In this document: piece by piece, positions 34,465-44,579 of the stretch
Layout: each line of letters opens with the position of its first letter
Position numbering within the stretch: the first letter of the stretch is position 1
Translations under genes and position numbers: made by a program
NCBI GenBank assembly: GCA_029582155.1
Contig: CM055896.1
Location: 5,339,098-5,403,097, forward strand
Origin: Panopea generosa
Taxonomy: Eukaryota > Mollusca > Bivalvia > Adapedonta > Hiatellidae
Reading direction: 5' to 3'
DNA length: 64,000 bases
The notes under the pieces: model-generated
Databases searched by the model: none
Seen by the model: only the letters and a program-made list of their open reading frames with translations
What the model was told of the DNA's origin: nothing

Positions 34465-36722
34465 AGCAGACTAGGCTCCGTGGAGGAGGTAAGAGAGGTA
34501 CGGTCGAAATCTAGGTCGTAGGCTCCGTGGAGGAGGTACGGGAGGTACGGTCGAAATCTAGGTCATAGGCTCCGTGGAGGAGGTACGGGAGGTACGGTCG
34601 AAATCTACGTCGTAGGCTCCGCGGAGGAGGTAGGAGAGGTACGGTCGAAATCTAGGTTGTAGGCTCCGTCGAGGAGGTACGGGAGGTACGGTCGAAATCT
34701 AGGTCATAGGCTCCGTGGAGTAGGTACGGGAGGTACGGTCGAAATATACGTCGTAAGCTCCGTGGAGGAGGTACGGGAGGTACGGTCGAATCTAGGTCGT
34801 AGGCTCCGTGGTGGAGGTTCGGTAGGTACGATAGAAATCTACGTCGTAGGCTCCGTGGAGGAGGTATGAGAGGTACGGTCGAAATCTACGTCGTAGGGTC
34901 CGTGAAGGAGGTACGGGAGGTACGGTTGAAATCTAAGTCATAGGCTCCGTGGAGGAGGTACGGGAGGTACGGTCGAAATCTAGGTCGTAGGCTCCATGGA
35001 GGAGATACAGGAGGTACGGTCGAATCTAGGTCATAGGCTCCGTGGTTGAGGTTCGGGAGGTACGGTTGAAATCTACGTCGTAGGCTCCGCGGAGGAGGTA
35101 GGAGAGGTACGGTCGAAATCTAGGTTGTAGGCTCCGTGGAGGAGGTTCGGAAGGTACGGTCGAAATCTACGTCGTAAGCTCCGCGGAAGAGGTACGGGAG
35201 GTACGGTCGAAATCTAGGTCGTAGGCTCCGCGGAGAAGGTTCGGGAGGTACGGTCGAAAACTACGTCGTAGGCTCCATGGAGGAGGTACGGGAGGTACGG
35301 TCGAAATCTAGGTCGTAGGCTCCGTGGTGGAGGTTCGGGAGGTACGATCGAAATCTACGTCGTAGACTCCGCAGAGGCGGTACGGTCGAAATCTAGGTCG
35401 TAGGCTCCGTGGAGGAGGTACGGTCAAATCTAGGTCGTAGGCTCCGTGGAGGAGGTCCGAGAGGTACTGTCGAATCTACGTCGTAGGCTCCATGGATGAG
35501 GTACGGGGGTACGGTCGAATCTAGGTCGTAGGCTCCGTGGTGGAGGTTCGGGAGGTACGGTCGAAATCTACGTCGTAGGCTCCGCGGAGGAGGTACGGTC
35601 GAAATCTAGGTCGTAGGCTCCGTGGAGGAGGTACGGTCAAATCTAGGTCGTAGGCTCCGTGGAGGAGGTCCGAGAGGTACTGTCGAATATACGTCGTAGG
35701 TTCCATGTAGGAGGTACGGGGTACGGTCGAATCTAGGTCGTAGGCTCCGTGAATGAAGTATGGGAGGTACGGTCGAATAAAAGTCGTAGGCTCCGTGGAG
35801 GAGGTATACAAGAGGTACGGTCGAAATCATGGTAGTAGGCTCCGTGAAGGACGTACGAGAAGTACAGTCTAATATAGGTAGTAGGCTCGTAGGAGGACGT
35901 ACGAGAAGTATGGTCGAATCTACGCCTACTACTCGTAGGAGGACGTACGAGAAATACGGTCGAATCTACGTCGTATGCTCCGTGGAGGAGGTACGAGAGG
36001 TTTGGTCGAATTTTGGTTGTAGGCTCCGTGGAGGAAGTCCGCGACGTACGGTTGAATCTAGGTCGTAGTCTCCGTGGAGGGTACGGTCGAATCAAGGTAG
36101 TAGGCTCGGAGGGGTACGTACGAGCAGTACGGTCGAATCAACGTCGTATGCTTCGTGAAAGAGGTACGGGAGGTACGGTCGAATCTATGTCGTAGGCTCC
36201 GTGGAGGAGACTCGAGAGGCACGGTCGAAATCTAGGTCGTAAACTCCATGGAGGAGGTGAAAAAAGTACGGTCGAAATCTAGGTCGTAGACTCCATGGAG
36301 GAGGTACGGCAGGTACGGTCGAATCTAGGTCGTAGGCTCCGTGGAGAAGGTCCCAGAGGAATGGTCGAATTTCGGTCGTAGGCTCCGTGGTGGAGATACG
36401 ATCGTATCTAGGTAGTAGGCTCCGTAGAGGAGGTCCGAGAGGTTAGGTCGAATCTAGGTCGTAGGCTCCGAGAATGAGGTACGGGAGGTACGGTCGAACG
36501 TCAAGTCGTACAAGAAGTATGGTCGGATCTAGGTCGTAGTCTCCGTGGAAAAGGTTCGAGAGTTACGGTCAAAATCTAGGTCGCAGGCTCCGTGAAGGAG
36601 GTACGAGAGGTACGGTTGAATCTATGCCGTAGGCTCCGTGAATGAGGTACGAGAGGTTCCGTCGAATATAGGTCGTAGGCTCCTTGGAGGAGGTACGAGC
36701 GGTACGGTCAAATTCTAGGGTG
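34465..36722. repeat. GC-rich minisatellite, 47-bp unit
   Basis: About 48 head-to-tail units of the type TAGGCTCCGTGGAGGAGGTA + CGGGAGGTACGGTCGAAATC + TACGTCG, with a 46-bp variant lacking one A and many point changes. Divergence increases to the right of about 35700. The open frames on both strands here (for example 35521-36195) come from the repeat and not from a gene. Confidence 0.95.
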
Positions 36723-36936
36723 TAGCGGTGGCTTAGAGTTCAACCACGGTCAACTTGCTAGGCTTCGTGAAGGGGTTCTAAGGTTTAAATCGAGATCACG
36801 AAGCACAAGTGTGAAATGTAAAATAAGGCGGCAACCGTTAAAAAGCGGGTACTAATTTATAGTGGTGTGCGGTCTTTTTGTACTAGTTCATTGAACGACA
36901 TTAATTTTGCGCGTTGTGAGACCACATAGAGCTCCT
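36723..36936. other. Short unique stretch between minisatellite and hairpins
   Basis: No feature recognised. Confidence 0.4.
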
Positions 36937-37017
36937 GATGCATAGAGCTCTTCGGGGAGCTTTATGCGTCGATTATAAAACCGCATAGAGCTCCCGACGG
37001 CGGGGAGCTCTGTGCAT
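36937..37017. repeat. Two tandem GAGCTC hairpins
   Basis: Hairpin 1 (36937-36970): GATGCATAGAGCTC, loop TTCG, then GGGAGCTTTATGCGTC, where the mismatches are G-U compatible. Hairpin 2 (36982-37017): GCATAGAGCTCCC, loop GACGGCG or similar, then GGGGAGCTCTGTGC. A third CATAGAGCTCC lies just before at 36925. The two stems share one sequence, so this is a duplicated foldback unit. Confidence 0.7.
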
Positions 37018-37456
37018 CACTATGCCCCATAATCCCGAATAGACCTCTTCGATTTGGATATATCGACTTCAATATACAAGACATTTTAGAGAACTATTAC
37101 TATATCTACCACTTCTTCCACAACAACGATAACAATCATCATTGCTGTCGATTACATTATCTTCAACTTGAACATCATCATTATCGTCATCATCACCATC
37201 GGTCCCACAATCATCACCATTACATTCATCATCATGTTTCAATTAACAGTGACTAAATTCTTGAAATATACAATATAACATGTTACTTTATAAAGAATGA
37301 AATTCAAAACAACACCTCTTTCAATGATTAAACAATGCAATTATAGTGTATAATTAAATGATGTTAATTTATAAAAAAAAAATGAATTCTTTCACTGATT
37401 CATTGCTACGGTGTTCCATTTGAACCATCGCGTTTTTTTATTTCTGAACCCCATAC

Positions 37457-37925
37457 CACGAAAGTCGAAAGTCGAAACTACGATGGTGAAAGTCGAAATC
37501 ACGATGATGAAAATACAAAACTATGATATTAAAACACGAAATCACGAATCTAAGATGTTGAAATCGCAATGAAATTTCGCGTTTTCACCATCGTAGTTTC
37601 GATTTTCGACTTTGACCATCGTTGTTTCGACTTTCACCATCGTACTTTCGACTTTCATCATCGTAATTTCGACTTTCATCATAGTGGTTTCGACTTTCAC
37701 CATCGTAGTTTCGACTTTCGACTTTCATCATCGTACTTTCGACTTCCACCATTGTAGTTTCGACTTTCATTATCGTAGTTTCGACTTTCACCATCGTACT
37801 TTCGACTTTCATCACAGTACTTTCGACTTTTATCATCATAATTTCGACTTTCACCATCGTGATTTCGACTTTCATCATCGTGGTTTCGACTTTCACAATC
37901 GTAGTTTCGATCTTCGACTTCCTGT
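37457..37925. repeat. 21-bp tandem array with an inverted arm
   Basis: 37577-37925 repeats GTTTCGACTTTCACCATCGT with CAT/CAC and GTA/GTG/ATA variants, about 16-17 units. 37457-37560 contains the same motif in reverse orientation (CGAAACTACGATGGTGAAAG). The 21-bp period gives open frames in several phases (FHHR-FD type peptide), not a gene. Confidence 0.9.
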
Positions 37926-38662
37926 TGCGCATATGCAATGCGATCTCAATACAACAATTACAATAGACGGCTGTATCTCAATATATTTTGAAAGGGGGTT
38001 ACAGCAACTGTCACAGTCACAGGAAGAGACAGTATTCATTAAAGCACTTTGAATCAATATTTATAAAACCATACCTTCATCAGACGACATGACTTGTTGA
38101 TAAAACATGTGAGTGTGAATGACATGCGCAAAAGGAACTGACACGATTGAACCTTTTATTTCAAGATCTCATTAATAGTTTATAATGTAATAAGATATTG
38201 TTTTGATACGATTTCACCAAATCGGCGCGATCCAACGGTTTTATACGTCTGTGCTTTATATAGATGGGGGTAATCATGAATTCTAAACTGGATCCTATTC
38301 ATATAAAGCTATCATGTATGTAAATTGTCCCTCCGGTCCATGTTGCATGTAAAGTCATAGTACATTGGTCATGGTTGACACCAATTCTATTCACACTACA
38401 ACAGCATTTACGATTTTTTGGATATTTTCAGATTTACATTCATATAGTATGATATATATATTTATAAATCTGTCCTTTACGAAGCATGTGAGTAGTCATG
38501 AATCCTTAACTGGATTCTTCTTATATGAAGCTATCAGTTCATGTATGTTAATTGTCCAGTCCAGATGTGCTGCATGTAAATCCATAGTATATAAGTCATG
38601 GTTGACACCAAATTTATTGGTTTGTACATTTATGTCTTGGTTGTTCACAAATAATTATCCCC
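37926..38662. other. Intergenic with a weak internal duplication
   Basis: Around 38300-38390 and 38515-38610 similar words recur in order (AAGCTATCA..TGTATGT, AATTGTCC, TGCATGTAAA..CATAGTA, TCATGGTTGACACCAA), an old duplication about 220 bp apart. No gene was recognised. Confidence 0.5.
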
Positions 38663-38679
38663 ATATATATATATATATA

Positions 38680-38711
<32 letters not shown>

Positions 38712-38716
38712 TGTGT
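38663..38716. repeat. (AT)n-(GCGT)n compound microsatellite
   Basis: Nine AT units are followed directly by about nine GCGT units. Confidence 0.95.
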
Positions 38717-38934
38717 GGAGACACATATCCCATATCACCACCCACTACATACATAGCTCCATTTGTCACACATAACCATTCATCCCATCTTTACTTTTGT
38801 CAAGAAGCGAGCGAATACACATATATTGTTTGTACTAAATAATTGATGCGAAGACATGACATGTCTCTGGTTTAATCTATAAAATTATGTAATTTACCGT
38901 CCAAATAATATTTAATACATGTTTAGTTTAGTTT

Positions 38935-39130
38935 AAAATTATTTATTTTACGTAGATTGTGAAACAAATTCTTACAACTTAGACAAATCACGCTCGGAGT
39001 CTTCCTGGTTAGAAGCAGTACTAAGTATATGCGGAAAATGGTGTCTTGCTGAAGGACACCACACACAGCCGTGGCAGAGGATCGAACCCTCCGATCAAGG
39101 ATCGTTGCTCCACGTCTGAACCACGTGCTC
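38935..39130 (-). repeat. tRNA-derived SINE (family C)
   Basis: On the minus strand the head starts near CACGTGGTTCAGACGTGGAG. The body shares GTACT-CTTCTAACCAGGAAG and GTAAGAATTTGTTTCACAAT with 42060-42262. The head is degenerate. Confidence 0.7.
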
Positions 39131-40534
39131 AATTTGATATATGCGTAACGCCTTTAAAATGCAAGTATGGGTGTTGTGTCAAATCCAGATATGACATGAA
39201 TGATAAAAACAATTCAAAACTTTTTTATCTTCTTTTTCAATTTTCTTCCAATTCTTTGTTCAGTTTTAAACACAAATTTAACAAAATAATTGCGGTCAAC
39301 ATGTATTAACCGATATAATTTATTGCAGGTCTGGAATAAAAATATATTAGAAAATGTGTCTTTTGAAAGGCGTTAAATATATACGATACTACATTTGCGG
39401 ATTTTTGTTTTTAAAAAAATCAATTGGATAGACACAATAAGCCATCGTAAAGTTAAACGTTTTCAATATTTAAAACCGGTCATACCGCGGTAAATTGATT
39501 GTCTTTTTTATATTCTATAGCGCGGTAACCTCTCCCGACTAAATATAATGGGTGACCAACGACGTTACAATGGCTGTTAGGCGAGATGTAAATTAACAAT
39601 GGAGCAACAGTTTTATTTACTTTACAAAGCAAACAGAGATAGCCACTCTTTTGTCACTTTATCAGCGGTAAAAGCAAACAAATTCCGTAGGGAATTATAA
39701 CTTAAGACTATAAAATTGATGTTTTCCATGGAAAATCACGAGCTATAACGAAACTTGTAGACATATTCACTATGGAAATATAATAATAAAATATATATAA
39801 TACATGTAACAGAAAAGAAGAAAATGTTTGAAATGGTGTGTATATTTGAACATGGTGGATTACAAAACTTTTTCTTTTTGGAAAACGCTATAACAAGATT
39901 TTGTAAAATTATTGAATGTCGTATGACCATTAAGAAGTTCACATTTACTCATCGTGCACCAATATTTAAGAATACTTGTCGTCACTTGAGAAGGGAAATA
40001 GTAGAGTTCATTTTTTTGTAACAGCTTATTATTATATGCAAGCTTTTACTGATATCGTAAATATTGACTGTTTAGATTATGTTTAACGACAAGAAATAAG
40101 AAGAAATAATGCTTATATACTTAACGCCCTCAAGCTTTGGATAATAGAATATAACTTTTTTCCCAGATCTGCTTTTTATCGGTTCATATATGTCGATCGC
40201 AAATGTGTTTTAAAATAATGAAATTCATGGAATAAAATTAAAAAAAAAAAACAAGGTAACAAAGTTTTGTATTGGTTTTTCATTCATGTTATATTTACAT
40301 TTGATACAATACTCAAACTTGCGTTTTAGACGTTAAGTATATATCTGTACCATCCATAGAATCCGATAGCGTAATATAAACGTATTGTATACTGTAAACG
40401 TTTCCACATAACGGATAAACAAGAAAAGTTTCCTACCATGTACTGGATTCCTAAATTACACATCATTCTGCCTTCATTGCTATGACAGAACATGTAACAA
40501 GCTTGTGATAAGGTATGATACTATAACAATTATA
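39131..40534. other. Intergenic, nothing recognised
   Basis: Short frames only. No motif-bearing protein or RNA gene was seen. Confidence 0.4.
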
Positions 40535-40705
40535 GCACGTGGACCAGTGGTAGAGCATCGAACCAAGTAGCGGATTGTCGTGGATTTGATCCTCTCCTCC
40601 TCCTTGAGCAAAACACATATTCGAGAAGATTTCGAGCGTGATTTTATAAGTTGTAATAACTTGTTCTACGATCGAAGTAAAATAAATAAGTTTAAACACA
40701 GTTTG
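40535..40705 (+). repeat. tRNA-derived SINE (family C), plus-strand copy
   Basis: Head CACGTGGACCAGTGGTAGAG, B-box-like CGTGGATTTGATCC, and body GAGCGTGATTTTATAAGTTG ending AAATAAGTTTAAAC, matching the other family C copies in reverse orientation. Confidence 0.7.
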
Positions 40706-40787
40706 GATGAAGTTTTAAATACATTAAGTGCCATACGTTATCAAGCTTCGTCGGTGGAAGTTAGAAAGCTTAGTTGTTGTTGTTTTC

Positions 40788-40872
40788 ACACCGGGCCTCC
40801 CAGACCTAGAACTCTCCTCTAAATGCTGATCGTCAAGCGAGGAAACTTCTAGTACCATTTTTAAAGTCTTAG
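40788..40872 (-). repeat. Headless SINE body (family C2 fragment)
   Basis: Matches 41797-41880 almost base for base (ACACCGGGCCT, CTAGAACTCTCCTCTAAAT, GTCAAGCGAGGAA, TTCTAGTACCATTTTTAAAG) but lacks the tRNA-like head found there. Confidence 0.75.
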
Positions 40873-40904
40873 AAAGCTTAGAGAGATATATATAAGAACA
40901 TTAA

Positions 40905-41110
40905 AGAGAATCAGAAAGCAAGATAATGTGAGTAGTTTATTTATTTTAGTTTAATTGTCTGAAATGCTGAAGTGTTTTCTCTGAAATGCTGAAGTCTTTT
41001 CTCTGAAATGCTGTAGCGATATTAACTTTAAAGTATGCGCCTAACGTTCATATTAGTAAGAGTGTGTTTTATATAACTGTATGTGGTTTATGTGTGATTG
41101 GAGTTCATCA
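40905..41110 (+). repeat. Locally duplicated segment (partner 42785-42960)
   Basis: Both contain a purine-rich lead-in, TGTGAGTAGTTTATTT, TCTGAAATGCTGAAGTGTT, TAAGAGTGTGTTT and GTGGTTTATG. Within 40970-41020 the TTCTCTGAAATGCTG unit is repeated three times. A purine-rich tract followed by TGTG could mark an LTR start, but no paired LTR was confirmed. Confidence 0.6.
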
Positions 41111-41443
41111 GTTGGTTAAGATGATAACCTTTGCAACCTTAGTGGTGTTTGCAAGACGCCAGTATACGCTATTCAACTATTTTTTAGTCTAGATGATATG
41201 AATATAACGAATCATGACGGTAACCTGAGCGGTAATGAAATGAGATGTCATTTTATGTGAACATATGATACTTCCTAAGTGGACTGCATGTTATGTGTTG
41301 TTGCTAATTAGATACATCATAATTATGTGGTACATGTATAACAAATATTAGTCACGACGTATACCTGTGTGGCAATTGTAATACGACGTTGTCCTTTGTG
41401 AGAGATGAATTAACCTATGTGGTACTTTAAAGTATGTTACGTC

Positions 41444-41487
41444 GGTTGTTGTTGCTGTTGCTGTTGTTGCTGTTGCTGTTGTTGCTG

Positions 41488-41518
<31 letters not shown>

Positions 41519-41626
41519 TGTTGTTGCTGTTGTTGCTGTTGCTGCTGTTGCTGTTGCTGCTTTTGCTGCTGTTGTTGCTGTTGCTGCTGCTGTTGCTGCT
41601 GTTGTTGCTGCTGTTGCTGCTGTTGT

Positions 41627-41666
<40 letters not shown>
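41444..41666. repeat. Interrupted CTG/TTG trinucleotide tract
   Basis: About 74 triplets, mixed CTG and TTG, becoming pure CTG in the last ten. The polyglutamine frame on the minus strand has a TAA directly before the tract, and no splice context is seen, so coding use is not supported. The frames through it are artefacts. Confidence 0.95.
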
Positions 41667-41734
41667 ATTCAGATTCGCTTTCAACAATTTTTCAGTCATA
41701 TCGCGACGGCGTCTACTTGAGACAGAATTCTGAG

Positions 41735-41970
41735 CGCTGTGACACTGGAGTATCATGCCGCAGACACATGGTATGATACCCTACCCAGTCACATTATACT
41801 GACACCGGGCCTACCAGTCCTAGAACTCTCCTCTAAATACTGAGCGTCAAGCGAGGAAGCTTCTAGTACCATTTTTAAAGTCTTTGGTATGACCCGGTCG
41901 GGGATCGAACCCACGACCTTCTGCATACGAAGCGGACGCTCTACCACTAGACCACGCCGCGGTCGGTTAC
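41735..41970 (-). repeat. tRNA-derived SINE (family C2)
   Basis: On the minus strand a clean tRNA-like head is present: GGCGTGGTCTAGTGGTAGAG (A box), then GGTCGTGGGTTCGATCCCC (B box). The body includes CTTTAAAAATGGTACTAGAA and CAGTATAATGTGACTGG, also found at 40788 and 59648. Confidence 0.85.
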
Positions 41971-42059
41971 GTCGATAGTGTTGCATATACGTATACATTT
42001 CATCTAAATAGTACGTGATTAATCATTTTAGCTAGTACAGTACTGATTTATAGTTTAAA

Positions 42060-42262
42060 CTTATTAATTTTACTTTGATTGTCAAACAAATTCTTACAAC
42101 TTAGGCAAATCACGCTCGAGGTCTTCCTGGTTAGAACCAGTACTAAGCATATGCGGAAAAGTGTCTTGCTCAAAGACACCACAAATAGGCGTGGCGAAGG
42201 ATCAGACCCATGACCCTCCAATTATGGGTTCGGTGCTCTACCACTAGACCACGCGCTCCACA
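42060..42262 (-). repeat. tRNA-derived SINE (family C)
   Basis: The minus-strand head is GCGCGTGGTCTAGTGGTAGA followed by GGGTCATGGGTCTGATCC. The body has GTACTGGTTCTAACCAGGAA and GTAAGAATTTGTTTGACAAT. It ends in AAATTAATAAGTTTAAAC. Confidence 0.85.
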
Positions 42263-42589
42263 CTTGATTTAACACGGGTCATTGTCACTTTCTAACAATA
42301 ATTTCTGAACTAAACAAGAAATTTATAAAAAGAAGTTTTAATCCTTTAATTATGTTGCAAACTGCATGTTTAGTTTATTGGTCGGCGTCTTTCTATTTAA
42401 TCGTGCAACGACCGGAAAGCCTAATGACTCATTGATAGTGATTTTTTCATACAACTTTAAACGAATGGCGGCACTGTGTATTTATCTCCGAATTGTCGCA
42501 GCGTTACTTATTATTCTCTCTGCTTTTAATTTTGCAAAGTCATCGAGTGCATTTGCCTTTAGCATCACTGTTTTTCTTGATGTTTTTTA

Positions 42590-42622
42590 TATTGTTTTAA
42601 CCCCTTTATTTTACCCTTTGCT
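42590..42622. repeat. Left arm of a 30-bp inverted repeat (partner 43525-43560)
   Basis: ATTGTTTTAACCCCTTTATT plus TTACCCTTT is complementary to AAAGGGTAAAATAAAGGGGT plus TAAAACAAT at about 43530-43558. The right arm follows TTTGGCGATCCCGGCAGA, which resembles a primer-binding-site context. Confidence 0.8.
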
Positions 42623-42784
42623 TCATACGCACCTGTATTATTGGTTTTTATATTCCCTTGTTATCTTGTCTATTCACCCGTGAAATAAGCAAAGCACATG
42701 CCAATTAAACATGTACAGTGAGAGTGTGTAAGTGGTCAGTCGGTGATATGGTCAGATAGAGAGAAATTGGCAGATAAATAGTAT

Positions 42785-42960
42785 TCAAAGAATCAAAAAG
42801 GAGAGATACTGTGAGTAGTTTATTTGTTTAAGTTATATTCTCTGAAATGCTGAAGTGTTGCTATCTTGAAAGTGTGTACCAAATGTTCATTTTTATAAGA
42901 GTGTGTTTGTATACTTGTAGGTGGTTTATGGGCGATTCAACAATATAGATAAATATATAT
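42785..42960 (+). repeat. Locally duplicated segment (partner 40905-41110)
   Basis: See 40905. Here the lead-in is AAAAAGGAGAGATAC before TGTGAGTAGTTTATTTG. Confidence 0.6.
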
Positions 42961-43616
42961 GTAGAGAAGAAGTCATGGCATACCCCTGTGTGGTAACAAT
43001 ATGAGATGTATACCTATGTGTAAAATATAATGCGTCCTAAGTGGTACACGTGATTATATAATGTGACATCGTATTGAATTTAATATTATACATCGTAGTA
43101 ATATATGCATAATATTTAGTCGTCATGATGGAGACCTGTGTGGTAATAAAGATGTGATTAATTAAAATATTGAGTAGCATCTCTCGCCAAACCTACTTTA
43201 ACGACGAATCATAGCGGGCAAAGAGCTATATCTGGAAGAACATGATAGCGGTGTTTTATCGTTGTACATTTTTAAAACGTTGAGTGAGTTTTTAAACATT
43301 ACGGAACATATTGAGAATGTCTACATTATAACCATTTGGATACAAATATGTTTAGAATTAGTGTGGTAGAGTGTATTACCTTGAACAATATATTTATTAT
43401 ATTACATGCAATAAAACATCATTGATTGTAGCCATTTTGTTGAAGCTTCATTTCTTCTTACAAAGGTCAATAACAAATGATAAAGAATCTGACTCACACC
43501 TATGTGTGACATTTTGGCGATCCCGGCAGAAAAGGGTAAAATAAAGGGGTTAAAACAATAAAAATCTGTATTGTGACAATATCTACTGGGATATTTCCGT
43601 GACTGTTTACAATAAA

Positions 43617-44065
43617 CGCATGCGCATGCTGCCGTAATTGTAGAAGAATAGTAAGACGAAGGTACTTTTATTTAGTTTGTTTCGTCTTGTGATATGCCGA
43701 CGAGAGAAGCGCGAGGTTGGGGTTCACATAAAGTAGATTTAAACTCTCCAGTGCTGTCTATACATTTACCTGATATCTCCCGAATCAGGTCTATTAACAC
43801 ACAGTCAAGATAAAAAACAGGAAATGTTATGTCTGTCCAACTATTCATTGCATTAGAACATTTACTAAATTATGAGGTCATTTAAACTTTCCCCGAAGTA
43901 ACTGACCAACCGACGAGCTCAGATGTGTTGCTATTTAACAGACCCAATCGGGAGTGCTTAGCCCCTTCTACAGATTTCTTCAGTACGTCTTTTGCCACTG
44001 ATCTCAAGAACGTGACAATCTAGACTGTTTGTGATCTCCATAACGTGCCAGCGCATGTTCGCTAT
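43617..44065 (+). repeat. Dispersed repeat (family N), copy upstream of the NXPE gene
   Basis: Contains GATATCTCCCGAATCAGGTC + TATTAAC, a Cc.AcTaTTCATtGcAtTa segment, ATGAGGTCATTTAAACTTTC and GACCCAATCGGGAG. Matched at 44645-44900 and 54715-54930. Its first 120 bp match 46380-46500. Confidence 0.7.
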
Positions 44066-44448
44066 GTGTACGACGAAGCAATTGAATTGAATATGTCAGT
44101 CAGTCTTCCATTTGTCGAAGTATATGTCAGACTTTTCAGGAGACGAATAGCATCTTGATGGTTTGGGATATAAGTTTATATACATTTTATCTTGTGTTTT
44201 AAAACATTTTGATAATATTTACATTGTTATTTTAAAAATGAATTGATTTTGTTTTTGCGTGCGTCTCATTATTTTGAGCTCTGAATTGTCAAAGATAATT
44301 TCGTAACGCAAATATCCGTATAGTTTGTAGTAAAATGTATAAACTACAATTGATAGCTCCTAACTGCCTAACGAAAACTCTGGTCGACATCTGTTTTGTA
44401 ACTGAATGCAAACGCTGTGTTTATATATATTTGTTGTTTATTTTGCAG

Positions 44449-44579
44449 AAAATGACAACCAGGAGGAATGGTTTGTGCTACACAGTCTTACTAACTGGCA
44501 TATTTTTCATCCTATACATGATCTCTTATACACACATTCCTGCATTTACTGACATGAACAGAGCTGCTCAACAGAGACT
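44449..44579 (+). CDS. NXPE exon 1 (coding): signal anchor
   Basis: The acceptor TTATTTTGCAG is followed by AAAATGACAACC; ATG at 44452. It reads MTTRRNGLCYTVLLTGIFFI then LYMISYTHIPAF. The N-terminus is basic and the helix hydrophobic. The donor is GTAAGTAT. Confidence 0.8.

Noticed and set aside
35521..36195. Overlapping Arg/Pro/Tyr-rich frames
   Set aside because: Produced by the 47-bp GC-rich minisatellite; open in several frames at once.
36723..36790. tRNA-like stretch after the 47-bp minisatellite
   Set aside because: A-box and B-box words do not line up at tRNA spacing.
37569..38052. Repeat protein with FDFHHR motif
   Set aside because: It is the 21-bp array read in frame. The reverse strand is also open (VKVETTM repeats).
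41417..41776. Poly-Cys, poly-Leu and poly-Ser/Asn frames
   Set aside because: All are frames of the CTG/TTG tract.
41885..41965. Possible functional tRNA gene on the minus strand
   Set aside because: The head continues into a SINE body shared with 40788 and 59648, and cloverleaf pairing is imperfect.
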